Source: JALOLG01 sp963722415
Lineage (GTDB): Bacteria; Actinomycetota; Acidimicrobiia; Acidimicrobiales; Ilumatobacteraceae
Length of the DNA: 64,000 nucleotides
Direction of reading: 5' to 3'
Assembly: GCA_963722415.1 (NCBI GenBank)
Contig: CAVRNI010000061.1
Coordinates: forward strand, 1 to 64,000
Below, piece by piece: positions 27,689 to 36,713 of the stretch. The position numbers and the translations under genes were made by a program. Position 1 is the first letter of the stretch; every line of letters starts with the position of its first letter. The notes beneath the pieces are model-generated. The model worked only from the letters and a program-made list of their open reading frames with translations. It did no database searches and was not told the DNA's origin.

Positions 27689-28284
27689 GCCGCACCTCCT
27701 AGCTCGTCGCGTAGACGGATCATGCCGTCGCGGATCCTGGTCTTCACTGTGCCCTCGGCGACTTCGAGCAGCACGGCCACCTCACGGTACGTGTGACCGC
27801 CGAAATACGCGAGCTCGACGGCTTCGCGCTGCACGCCGGTGAGCCGCTCGAGCGCCCGACGGACACGGGCTCGGTCGAACTTGGACTCGACCTCGTCGCT
27901 CACCTCGTCGTAGTCGCGCGAGATGTTCGACACCTGGCGGGCGACCCGATCACGCGACGACTGCTCGGAGCGGACCCGATCGATGGCCCTGCGGTGGGCG
28001 ACGGTCGCCACCCACGAGGTGACCGAGCCGCGGGTCTCGTCGAAGCGGGCGGCCAGTCGCCACAGTTCGACGAACACCTCCTGGGTCACTTCCTCGGTCT
28101 GCGCCGGATCGCGAACGACCTTCAACACGACACCGTGGACGAGCGGCGAGAGCGCATCGTAGAGCTCGGCGAAGGCAGCCTGATCGCCCCGGCCGGCGCG
28201 CCGGAGCAACGTGGTCAGCGGGTCCTCGGTGAACGTCGCGTCGGCGGTCTGCGACCGCGAGGCGCGCCGGGCGCGGAGGCTCAT
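27685..28284 (-). CDS. sigK: ECF RNA polymerase sigma factor, SigK-like
   Basis: 199 residues. Region 2 reads AAFAELYDALSPLVHGVVLKVV, EEVTQEVFVELWRLAARFD and SVTSWVATVAHRRAIDRVRS. Region 4 reads VQREAVELAYFGGHTYREVA followed by GTVKTRIRDGMIRLRDEL. The linkage to an RskA-type anti-sigma factor makes the SigK (ECF19) assignment likely. ATG 28284. The 61 bp upstream to the acetoacetyl-CoA synthetase gene may hold an autoregulated promoter, but no convincing consensus was identified. Confidence 0.9.
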   Translation of the reverse strand: MSLRARRASRSQTADATFTEDPLTTLLRRAGRGDQAAFAELYDALSPLVHGVVLKVVRDPAQTEEVTQEVFVELWRLAARFDETRGSVTSWVATVAHRRAIDRVRSEQSSRDRVARQVSNISRDYDEVSDEVESKFDRARVRRALERLTGVQREAVELAYFGGHTYREVAVLLEVAEGTVKTRIRDGMIRLRDELGGAA

Positions 28285-28345
28285 ACACGGAGTTCGTAGC
28301 CGACCCCGGTTCGGATTGCCAGATACTGACCGACCGGCGTCGCGC

Positions 28346-30299
28346 TCACAGCGCGGCGAGGCACGGGTGGTCGACGAACTCGTCGAGCGCTGACGCGTCG
28401 TCGAGGGCGCCGGTCTCCGTGACCGTGCCACCATTCACGATCGTGCGCACCGCGATCTCGACGAGCTTGCCCGACTTCGTGCGCGGCATGCGGGTGACCT
28501 GCCCGATCGCAGCGGGGACGTGGCGGGGCGACAGCTCCGAGCGGATCCGTGCCCGCAGGTCGGCGATCAGTGCGTCGTCGAGCACGTACCCGTCGCGCAG
28601 GCGGACGAACAAGACGATCACCTGGTCGTCGCCGACGAGCCGCGGCACGGCGATCGAATCGACCACGGCCGGATGGCGGTCGACCGTGCGGTAGATCTCG
28701 GCCGTGCCGATGCGCACGCCACCCGGATTCAACGTCGCGTCGGACCGGCCGTGGATCACGAAGCCACCGTCGGCCGTGCGTGTCGTGCGGTCGCCCTGGT
28801 GCCAGCGGCCGGGGAACTGCTCGTAGTACGCCGACCGGTACTTGCTGCCGTCGGCGTCGTCGACGAAGCCGAGGGGCTGCGACGGGAACGGCCGGTCGAC
28901 GACGAGCTCGCCCTGCAGCTCCACGACCGGATTCCCGTCGTCGTCGACCACGTCGGCGGCGACACCCAGCGCCGGGCCCTGGATCACGCCGGCCCGCACC
29001 GGCTCGGTGGGGTAACCGCCGACGAGACACCCGCACAGATCGGTGCCACCCGAGATCGAGGCGAGGTGGACGTCGGAGGCCACGGCCTCGTACACCCACG
29101 CGAACCGGTCGGTCGACAGCGGTGAACCGGTCGACGAGATCGTGCGGACCGAGTCCAGCCGGTGCGACACACGGGGTTCGAGCCCGTTCTTGGCGCACTC
29201 GTCGAGGTACTTGGCGCTCGTTCCGAACATCGTCACCCGCTCGGAGTCGACGACATCCCACAGCGCGGACGGACCGGGATGGAACGGCGACCCGTCGTAC
29301 GACACGACCGTCGCCCCGGATGCGAGCGCACTGACCGCCCAGTTCCACATCATCCAGCCGGTGGTCGTGAACTGGAACACGATGTCGCCGGCGTGAATGT
29401 CGGAATGCAGGACGTGCTCGCTCACGTGCTTGAGCAAGACGCCGCCGGCGCGGTGCACGATCGCCTTCGGCTTGCCGGTGGTGCCCGACGAGAACAGCAC
29501 GTACCAGGGGTGGTCGAACGGGAACAGCTCGAACTCCCCGCACGGTGTCGCCCCACCGAGCCACTCGTCCCATTCCGGCCCACACGCCGCCGCCGGCCGA
29601 CGGGGTGGCCCCGATCATCACGCCGCGGCGGACGCCCAGCCGCTCGGCGAGTGACGTCACTCTGGCCACCGTGTCGTGGCGCTTGCCGGCGTAGGAGTGC
29701 GCGCCGGTCGCGACGAGCACCGCCGGATCGAGTTGGCCGAACCGATCGACCAGCGCGTCCTCGCCGAAGTCGGGCGAGGCACTCGCGAACGTTGCCCCGA
29801 CCCCGGCCGCGGCGAGTGCGATGACGACCGACTCGATCGAGTACGGCACGACCGCCACGACCCGGTCGCCGGGACGCACGCCGTCAGCCAGCAACGCGCC
29901 GGCGGCGGCCCGCACTGCGTCGGACAGTTCGCGGCGAGTCAGGGCGTGGCGGGTGCCGTCCTCGCGGATCACGATCAGAGCGTCGTCGCCGGTCGGTTCG
30001 CGAAGCAGCGCGTCGGCGATGTTCAGGCGGCCGTGCGGGAAGAACGACGGCGCCGCCGCAACGCCGGCGCTGAGGTCGCCGAGCGGGCCGCGGTGCGGTC
30101 CCAGGCCGCCCTGATCCCAGATCGCCGCCCAGAACGCGCCCGGATCCTCGATCGACCAGCGGTGCAGCGCGGTCCCGTCCGACGCGACGTCCGGCGGCGC
30201 GCCGTACTGATCGACCGCACTGGCGGCAAACGTCGACCAATTGGTGGACGCGACGCGCTCCGGCGTCGGCGTCCAGATGACGTCTCCGCGGGCGACCAT
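28346..30299 (-). CDS. Acetoacetyl-CoA synthetase (frameshifted)
   Basis: AMP-forming acyl-CoA ligase of about 650 residues. The N-terminal part (DQYGAPPDVASDGTALHRWS, FWAAIWD, GDRVVAVVPYSIESVVIALA) and C-terminal part are in different frames. The C-terminal part has P-loop VLFSSGTTGKPKAIVHRAGG, FTTTGWMMWNW, GGTDLCG, HGRSDATLNPGGVRIGTAEI and the acetylation Lys near PRTKSGKLVE. The break lies near 29590, before PEWDEWLGGATP. Start ATG 30299. It activates acetoacetate or a related 3-oxoacid to its CoA ester. It follows the CoxL-like gene by 13 bp. Confidence 0.88.
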
Positions 30300-30312
30300 G
30301 CCGGGTGACGAG

Positions 30313-32607
30313 TCAGCCGGCGGCCTGGAGCGCCGCCCACACCCGCTGGCCGCTGAGCGGCATGTCGATGTGCTTGACCCCGAGGTGCGAAACGGCGTCG
30401 ATGACCGCGTTGTGGATCGCCGGTGTGGATCCGATCGTGCCCGACTCGCCGATGCCCTTGGCGCCCATCGGGTTGCGCGGGCTCGGTGTCTCCGTGTTCG
30501 ACGCCTCGAACGACGGCAACTCGGCCGCCGACGGCATCGCGTAGTCGGCGAGGTTGCTCGTGATCGGGTTGCCGTCGGAGTCGTACGACACGATCTCGTA
30601 CAGCGCCTGCGCGGCGCCCTGGGCGATCCCGCCGTGCTGCTGGCCGCGGACGAGCAACGGGTTGAGGATCCGCCCGCAGTCGTCGACCGCGACGTGGCGC
30701 AGCAACTCGACCTCGCCGGTCTCGGTGTCGACCTCGACGAGCGCGATGTGGCAACCGAACGGGAACGTGGAGTCGGTTCCGTCGAAGTCGAGCTCGTGGG
30801 CGAGCCCGGCTTCCATGTCTGCCGGGCGACGCGAGTCGTCATCGGCCGCCTGGGCCAGGTCGGCCCACGACAGCGCGTTGGCCGGCACGCCGGCGACGTG
30901 GAGCCCGCCGTTGCCGACGACGACGTCGGCGGCGTTCGCCTCGAGCAGGTGCCCGGCGAGTTGCTTGGCCTTGTCGAGCACCGTCTCGCTGGCGATGTGC
31001 ACCGCGGATCCGGCCGTCTGCAACGACCGCGAGCCCATCGTGCCGGCACCGCGCGGGATGTCGTCGGTGTCGGACTGCACGATCGTGATGTCCTCCATCG
31101 GCACACCCAGCATGTCGCTGATGATCATCGAGAAGGCCGTGATGTGTCCCTGGCCGTGGGCGCTCGTGCCGACCCAACCGGTGACCTTGCCGTCGTTGCC
31201 GACGGCGACCTTGCCGTACTCGACGTGGAGCCCGATCGGAGCCGTGACCTCCACGTACGCCGACAGCCCGATGCCGAGTTGTTTCACGTCGCCACTCGCC
31301 CGGCGCGCCGCCTGGTCGGCGAGCAGCGACGGGTAGTCAGCTGCGGCGAGCACGGCGTCGAGTGCTTGCTCGTACTCGCCGCAGTCGTAGTTGGCGCCGC
31401 CCAGCGTGGTGAGCGGGAACGACGCGGCGGCGAGGAAGTTGCGACGCCGCAGCTCGGCCGGGTCGATGCCGAGCTCGTCGGCGGCGACGTCGATGACGCG
31501 CTCGAGCATCTGCGTCGCCTCGGGACGTCCGGCGCCGCGATACGCAGCCGTCGATGTCGTGTTCGTCACGACGGACACGGCGTGGAAGCGGATCTTCGGG
31601 AAGTTGTACACGCCCTGGCTCATCATCTGCGTGAGCACGGGCAGGAACGCTCCGATGCCAGGGTAAGCGCCGGCCTCGGCGACGACGTCGACATCGAGCC
31701 CGACGAACGTGCCATCGGCCGCGAGCCCGATCTTGGTGTTCATCACCATTCCGCGACCATGGACCATCGACACCATGTTCTCGCTGCGGCCCTCGGTCCA
31801 CTTGACCGGCCGCCCGAGCGCGCGGGCGAGCTCGCTGATGAGGACGTGCTCGGTGTAGAGGCCGGCCTTGGGGCCGAAGCCGCCGCCGACCATCGGCGCC
31901 GCGACGCGGAGGCTGCTGGCTTCCATGCCGAGCTGGGCGGCGAGCGCGTCGCGGACGGCGACCGGGTTCTGGCTCGGGATCCACACCGTGAGCTGGCCGT
32001 CGGCGCCGGGGATGGCGACGCAGCCGTTGGTCTCCATGGGAACGCCCGCCAGGCGCTGGCTGACCGTGCGGCATTCCGCCACGTGGGCCGCACCTTCGAG
32101 CGGATCGCCGTCTTCGAGGCCGATCCCGGTCTCGAACACGACGTTCGACCCGTGCTCCTCGAACAGCAGCGGTGCTCCCTCGACGACCGCAGCTTCAGGG
32201 TCGATGAGCGCCGGCAGCGGATCGATGTCGACGACCACCGCCTCGGCGGCGTCGACCGCCTGCGCCAGCGTCTCGGCGACGATGACCGCCACGATGTCGC
32301 CGACGAGGCGGACCTTGCCCTTGGCCAGCGGGGGACGAGCGGTCGCGGGCGGCATCAGTGGGAACGACACGAACGGTGCCAGCTCGAACGTGTCGGCCGA
32401 GTGGGCGGCGATGACGCCTGGCATCGTCGCGGCCGCGCTGACATCCACCGAGTTGAGCGTTCCATGGGCGAACGACGACCGGACGAAGTACGCGTGCGTG
32501 AGCCCGTCGACGGCCATGTCGTCGTAGTACTTGTCGGCACCCATCAACAGCGACGGGTCCTCCCTGCGCAGAACCGCGTGACCGAGGATCGAACCTTCCG
32601 TTGGCAT
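30313..32607 (-). CDS. Xanthine dehydrogenase-family Mo subunit, form II CoxL-like
   Basis: 764 residues with the Mo-molybdopterin cytosine dinucleotide fold: LVGDIVAVIVAETLAQAVDAA, MVGGGFGPKAGLYTEHVL, and the active-site loop AAYRGAGRPEATQMLERVID. AYRGAGR is the form II CODH-like motif, not the AYxCSFR loop of true aerobic CO dehydrogenase. Further motifs: AHGQGHITAFSMII, GSRSLQTAGSAV, MGAKGIGESGTIGSTPAIHNA. ATG 32607. The medium (FAD) and small (2Fe-2S) subunits are not adjacent, so it is an orphan here. Substrate unknown. It diverges from the IclR gene. Confidence 0.85.
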   Translation of the reverse strand: MPTEGSILGHAVLRREDPSLLMGADKYYDDMAVDGLTHAYFVRSSFAHGTLNSVDVSAAATMPGVIAAHSADTFELAPFVSFPLMPPATARPPLAKGKVRLVGDIVAVIVAETLAQAVDAAEAVVVDIDPLPALIDPEAAVVEGAPLLFEEHGSNVVFETGIGLEDGDPLEGAAHVAECRTVSQRLAGVPMETNGCVAIPGADGQLTVWIPSQNPVAVRDALAAQLGMEASSLRVAAPMVGGGFGPKAGLYTEHVLISELARALGRPVKWTEGRSENMVSMVHGRGMVMNTKIGLAADGTFVGLDVDVVAEAGAYPGIGAFLPVLTQMMSQGVYNFPKIRFHAVSVVTNTTSTAAYRGAGRPEATQMLERVIDVAADELGIDPAELRRRNFLAAASFPLTTLGGANYDCGEYEQALDAVLAAADYPSLLADQAARRASGDVKQLGIGLSAYVEVTAPIGLHVEYGKVAVGNDGKVTGWVGTSAHGQGHITAFSMIISDMLGVPMEDITIVQSDTDDIPRGAGTMGSRSLQTAGSAVHIASETVLDKAKQLAGHLLEANAADVVVGNGGLHVAGVPANALSWADLAQAADDDSRRPADMEAGLAHELDFDGTDSTFPFGCHIALVEVDTETGEVELLRHVAVDDCGRILNPLLVRGQQHGGIAQGAAQALYEIVSYDSDGNPITSNLADYAMPSAAELPSFEASNTETPSPRNPMGAKGIGESGTIGSTPAIHNAVIDAVSHLGVKHIDMPLSGQRVWAALQAAG

Positions 32608-32706
32608 CGTGCACTTCCCCTTCTGGTGACGTTCCACGGGGAGTATCGCGCACCAGCACGCCGAAGCCCTCCCCCGGACCTTGCGTTCTGATAACGAACT
32701 ATCTAT

Positions 32707-32724
32707 TCTGTGAACGAACACAGA
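32707..32724 (+). promoter_or_regulatory. Inverted repeat, probable IclR-family operator
   Basis: TCTGTG-AACGAA-CACAGA is a perfect 6-bp inverted repeat 11 bp before the iclR start. A second element, GATA-ACGAAC-TATC, lies 20 bp upstream (32691-32700 region). Both contain AACGAAC (32693-32699 and 32713-32719), exactly two helical turns apart. This AT-richer stretch lies in the 128-bp divergent region between the CoxL-like gene and iclR and fits autoregulation. Confidence 0.5.
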
Positions 32725-32735
32725 GGGGTTTGTGG

Positions 32736-33441
32736 ATGTCGACCAGCCAGACGCTCGATCGCGGTCTCGCGGTGCTCGAATCGATCGCCTGGGCCACCGC
32801 GCCGCCGACGATCGACGAGCTGGCCGAGGCGCACGGTGTCCATCGATCGATCGCCTATCGAATCGTCCGCACGCTCGAGGCGCGCCACCTCGTGCGACGC
32901 GACGCGTCAGGGCGGTGCCACGCCGGGGTCCGTCTCGCCTCGCTCGCCCGCGGCGTGCGCGCACCGTTGCTGACGGCCGCCGTCCCGGTGCTGACCAGCC
33001 TCGCCAACGAGTTGGGGATGACGTCGTTCCTCGTCGTTCGCGATGGCGACGAGGCGGTGACCGTCGAGAGCATCGAGCCCCAGACCAGTGAGATCCACCT
33101 CGCGTACCGTCCGGGGATCCGCCACCCGGTCGAGCTCGGGGCGCCGGGGCTGGCGTTGCTCGCCGGCGGGCCGTTGATCCACGACGAGCGCGCCGACGTC
33201 GCCTCGGCGCGGCGCCGCGGTTGGGCCGTCTCGACGGGAGAGGTGATCCCCGGGCTGGCATCGATCGCGGCACCGATCGACGACGGGACGGGCAGTCGCG
33301 GCAGGTGCGGTCGCCGTCGTCCATCTCGCAGCGGCGGTCATCGACACCGACGCGGTCGGTCGCCGCGTCGCGGCTGCGGCGAGTTCGATCTCCGTGGCCA
33401 TCGACGGATCGGCCCGGCCGACGACCCGGCGGACGGCGTGA
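32736..33441 (+). CDS. IclR-family transcriptional regulator (frameshifted)
   Basis: N-terminal winged helix SQTLDRGLAVLESIAWATAPPTIDELAEAHGVHRSIAYRIVRTLEARHLV (region 3-52) is followed by the IclR effector domain (SFLVVRDGDEAVTVESIEP, GIRHPVELGAPGLALL, IPGLASIAAPIDDG). Near 33294 the frame shifts, and AAGAVAVVHLAAAVIDTDAVG continues in the next frame to a TGA at 33439-33441. Without correction the C-terminus is nonsense. It heads the iclR-P450-galD-ligI operon. IclR proteins of the PobR/PcaR/PcaU type commonly sense aromatic acids. Confidence 0.85.
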
Positions 33442-33444
33442 ACC

Positions 33445-34737
33445 GTGACGTCTGAGCCCGCCAGCAGCTACCACGGGGTCCCGGGTGAAGCGCCGCCGCC
33501 GCCCGCCGGCTGCCCGGTGCACCACACGTGGAGTCCGCTCGACGACGACTACCTGCGCGACCCGTACTCGATCGCCGCCCGCCTCCGTGACGAGACTCCC
33601 GTGTTCTATGCCGAGGAGCTCGGCTACCTCGTGATCACACGCATGGAGGACATCGACGCCGTCTTCCGGAACCCCGACGTGTACGCGTCGGCCAACGTCC
33701 AGGATCCGGTGTTCCCGCTGGGTGAAGGCGCGACGCAGGTACTCGCGGCGCCCGACTTCGATCCCATCGCGGTGATGTCGAACCGGCCCGAGCCCGACCA
33801 CAGCCGGATCCGGGTGTACACGCGCCAGGGCTTCTCCCGGCGCCGGTTGAAGTCACTCGAGCCGTACGTGCGCCGTCGCAGCCACGAGCTGATCGACGCG
33901 ATGCTCGCCGGTGGGCCGCCGGTGGAGTTCATCGACGCCCTCGCGTTTCCGCTGCCCGGTGAGACCGTGTTCCGCTTCATCGGGTTCCCCGAGGGTGACG
34001 ACGAGACCCTCAAGCACTGGTGCAGCGACCGCAAGGCGTTCTCGTGGGGCAAGCCATCGCCGGCGGAACAGACCGAGATCGCCGAGAAGCTGCTCGCCTA
34101 CTGGCGCTACTGCCGCGACTTCACGGCGGCGAAACGTGACGCGCGTGACGATGACTTCGCGTCCGAGCTCCTCGACGCCCACGATGCCGACCCCGACGAC
34201 CTCACGTATCGCGAGGTCGAGTCGATCATCTACGGCCTCTCGTTCGCCGGGCACGAGGCCGTCACCAACCTGATCTGCAACTGTCTCGTCTGCCTCCTGC
34301 CGCGGCGCGACCAGTGGAACGAGCTCGTCGGCGATCCGGCACTGATCCCCAACGCCGTCGAGGAGGTGCTGCGGTTCGAGTCGAGCCAGATCTCGTGGCG
34401 GCGGGTGACGACGCAGCCGACGACGCTCGCCGGGTACGACATCCCGGCCGGCACCCAGATCTTCATGAACTTCGCGTCGGCGAACCGGCAGCCCGACGTG
34501 TTCGACGATCCCGACACGTTCGACATCCATCGCGCCAACGCCGCCCAGCACATCTCGTTCGGCAAGGGGATCCACTACTGCCTCGGAGCGAACCTCGCCA
34601 AGTTCGAGGCCCAGCTCGTCCTCGAAGCGCTCGTCGAGCGGGTGCCCACGCTCCGACTGGTCGACGGTCAGCAGCTCACGTCGTTCCCGAACATCACGTT
34701 CCGCGGCCCCGAGCGCCTCGAAGTGACCTGGGACTGA
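33445..34737 (+). CDS. Cytochrome P450
   Basis: 430-residue soluble class I P450. The heme loop FGKGIHYCLGANLAKFE has the thiolate ligand Cys379. The I-helix is GLSFAGHEAVTNLICN, with His-Glu in place of the usual Asp/Glu-Thr pair. ExxR lies in EEVLRFESSQISWRR. GTG 33445 is 3 bp after the iclR stop. Its place in a protocatechuate operon suggests it prepares a ring-hydroxylated or O-demethylated benzoate for the pathway. This is inference from context. No dedicated ferredoxin or reductase gene is next to it. Confidence 0.9.
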   Translation: MTSEPASSYHGVPGEAPPPPAGCPVHHTWSPLDDDYLRDPYSIAARLRDETPVFYAEELGYLVITRMEDIDAVFRNPDVYASANVQDPVFPLGEGATQVLAAPDFDPIAVMSNRPEPDHSRIRVYTRQGFSRRRLKSLEPYVRRRSHELIDAMLAGGPPVEFIDALAFPLPGETVFRFIGFPEGDDETLKHWCSDRKAFSWGKPSPAEQTEIAEKLLAYWRYCRDFTAAKRDARDDDFASELLDAHDADPDDLTYREVESIIYGLSFAGHEAVTNLICNCLVCLLPRRDQWNELVGDPALIPNAVEEVLRFESSQISWRRVTTQPTTLAGYDIPAGTQIFMNFASANRQPDVFDDPDTFDIHRANAAQHISFGKGIHYCLGANLAKFEAQLVLEALVERVPTLRLVDGQQLTSFPNITFRGPERLEVTWD

Positions 34738-34749
34738 GCATCGACAAGA

Positions 34750-35826
34750 ATGCGCGACATGGACGGTGTGCGCTGCATGGTCATCCGCGGCGGGACGTCG
34801 AAGGGCGCCTACTTCCTGCGTGACGACCTGCCGACCGACACGGCCGAGCGCGACGAGTTGCTGATGCGGATCATGGGGACTCCCGACGCCCGCCAGATCG
34901 ACGGGATCGGCGGCGCCCATCCGCTCACGAGCAAGGTCGCCGTCGTGTGGCCCTCTGACGACGAGGACGTCGATATCGAGTACCTGTTCCTCCAGGTCGG
35001 CGTCGACCAGCCGATCGTGACCGATCGCCAGAACTGCGGCAACCTGCTGGCCGGCGTCGGGCCGTTCGCGATCGAGCGCGGCCTGATCGCGGCCGGCGGC
35101 ACCGAAGGCTGCGTGCGGATCCACATGATCAACACCGACAGCATCGCCGTCGCCACGTTCCCGATGGCCGATGGCATGCCGGTCTACTCGGGTGAGACAG
35201 CGATCGCCGGCGTGCCGGGGACGGCGGCGACGATCCGGCTCGACTTCGACGACATCGCCGGTGGGTCCTGCGGCGCGCTGCTCCCGACCGGTCGCGCCGT
35301 CGACACGATCGCGGGCACCGAGGTGACGCTGATCGACAACGGGATGCCGGTCGTCGTGCTGCGGGCAGCCGACCTCGACGTCACCGGCTACGAGGAACCG
35401 GCCGAGCTCGAGGCGAACGAGGAACTGCGCTCGCGTCTCGAGGACATCCGCCTGCAGGCGGGGAAGCTGATGAACCTGGGCGACGTGACGTCGACCACCG
35501 TCCCGAAGCTCACGCTCGTCGCGCCGCCCCGCGACGGTGGGTCGATCAGCACCCGGACGTTCATCCCCCATCGCGTCCACGACGCGATCGGAGTCCTCGG
35601 GGCGGTGTCGGTCGCCACCGCCGCCCTGCTCCCCGACTCCCCGGCCAACCGCGTGCTCGAAGGCGGGCGCGACGGGCTGGTGGTGGTCGAGCACCCGACT
35701 GGCACGTTCGACGCCTCGATCGACGTCACGTTCGCCGCCGACGGGACACCCGAAGTCGGCCGGGCCGGCATCATCCGCACCGCGCGCAAACTGATGGACG
35801 GCCTCGTCTTCCCACGCGAGTACTGA
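34750..35826 (+). CDS. galD: PrpF-family 4-oxalomesaconate tautomerase
   Basis: 358 residues of the PrpF/DapF-like isomerase fold: RCMVIRGGTSKGAYFLRDDLP, IDGIGGAHPLTSKVAVV, CGNLLAGVGPFAIERGL, VPGTAATIRLDF and GALLPTGRAVD. Homologues (GalD in Pseudomonas, LigU in Sphingobium) interconvert isomers of 4-oxalomesaconate before hydration by LigJ. The location immediately upstream of ligI supports this over the 2-methylaconitate role of PrpF. Start ATG 34750 (ATG 34759 is possible). The stop overlaps the ligI start as TGATG. Confidence 0.85.
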   Translation: MRDMDGVRCMVIRGGTSKGAYFLRDDLPTDTAERDELLMRIMGTPDARQIDGIGGAHPLTSKVAVVWPSDDEDVDIEYLFLQVGVDQPIVTDRQNCGNLLAGVGPFAIERGLIAAGGTEGCVRIHMINTDSIAVATFPMADGMPVYSGETAIAGVPGTAATIRLDFDDIAGGSCGALLPTGRAVDTIAGTEVTLIDNGMPVVVLRAADLDVTGYEEPAELEANEELRSRLEDIRLQAGKLMNLGDVTSTTVPKLTLVAPPRDGGSISTRTFIPHRVHDAIGVLGAVSVATAALLPDSPANRVLEGGRDGLVVVEHPTGTFDASIDVTFAADGTPEVGRAGIIRTARKLMDGLVFPREY

Positions 35827-36713
35827 TGGACGCGACGATCCCACCCCCGCATCCGAACCCGCACGCCCCGCACCGCTTCGCGCCACCTCCGGGCGCGTGC
35901 GACGCGCATTGCCACATCTTCGGCCCCGGCGACAGGTTCCCGTACGCCGCCGACCGGGCGTACACGCCGCCGGACTCCGGCATCGACGACTTCGAACGCC
36001 TGCAACAGCGCCTCGGGTTGTCCCGGGCGGTGTTCGTACAGGCCAGCTGTCACGGGACCGACAACTCGGCGATGGTCGATGCGCTCCACCGCGGGCAGGG
36101 TCGCTACGCCGGCGTGGCGATGATCGACGAATCGTTCAGCGACGCCGACATCGCCGAGCTCCACGCCGCCGGCGTGCGCGGCACGCGGTTCAACTTCGTC
36201 GCCCACCTCGGCGGGGCGCCCGAGCTCGACGAGTTCTGGCGGATCGTCCACCGCGTCGTGCCGCTCGGCTGGCACATCGTCCTTCATTTCGACGCCAAGG
36301 ACCTCACCCACTACGCATCGCTGCTCGACGACATGCCGTGCGCGTACGTCATCGACCACATGGCGCGGGTCGACGCGGCGGCAGGCGTGGAGCAGGCGCC
36401 GTTCCTCCAACTGCTCGAGCTGATGGCCGACGCGCGCTGCTGGGTGAAGATCTCGGGCGCCGAGCGGCTCACGGCCGGCGGAACCCCGCCGTACGACGAC
36501 GTCGTCCCGTACGCGCGGGCGCTCATCGCCGCCGCACCCGACCGCGTGTTGTGGGGCACCGATTGGCCGCACCCGAACGTGCGCCACATGGCCGACGACG
36601 GCGATCTCGTCGACGTCCTCGTCGACTACGCGCCCGACGAGACCACCCGCAACCGGATCCTCGTCGACAACCCGACCGTGCTGTACGAGTTCGGGCCGTA
36701 CGACTTCAGCTGA
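35826..36713 (+). CDS. ligI: 2-pyrone-4,6-dicarboxylate hydrolase
   Basis: 295-residue amidohydrolase-fold lactonase (Amidohydro_2). CDAHCHIFGPGDRFPYAADR at the N-terminus and LWGTDWPHPNV near the C-terminus hold the active-site His and Asp residues. RGTRFNFVAHLGG and HFDAKDL are also conserved in LigI. It opens the pyrone ring to 4-oxalomesaconate. Translationally coupled to the tautomerase gene. Its end overlaps the convergent LLM gene by 8 bp. Confidence 0.9.
   Translation: MDATIPPPHPNPHAPHRFAPPPGACDAHCHIFGPGDRFPYAADRAYTPPDSGIDDFERLQQRLGLSRAVFVQASCHGTDNSAMVDALHRGQGRYAGVAMIDESFSDADIAELHAAGVRGTRFNFVAHLGGAPELDEFWRIVHRVVPLGWHIVLHFDAKDLTHYASLLDDMPCAYVIDHMARVDAAAGVEQAPFLQLLELMADARCWVKISGAERLTAGGTPPYDDVVPYARALIAAAPDRVLWGTDWPHPNVRHMADDGDLVDVLVDYAPDETTRNRILVDNPTVLYEFGPYDFS

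Noticed and set aside
28346..32607. True aerobic CO dehydrogenase (form I coxMSL)
   Set aside because: The active-site loop is AYRGAGR, not AYxCSFR, and coxM and coxS are absent.
30241..32691. Plus-strand open frame of about 800 codons opposite the CoxL-like gene
   Set aside because: Antisense shadow of the minus-strand Mo-subunit gene. Composition is non-protein-like and no motif is present.
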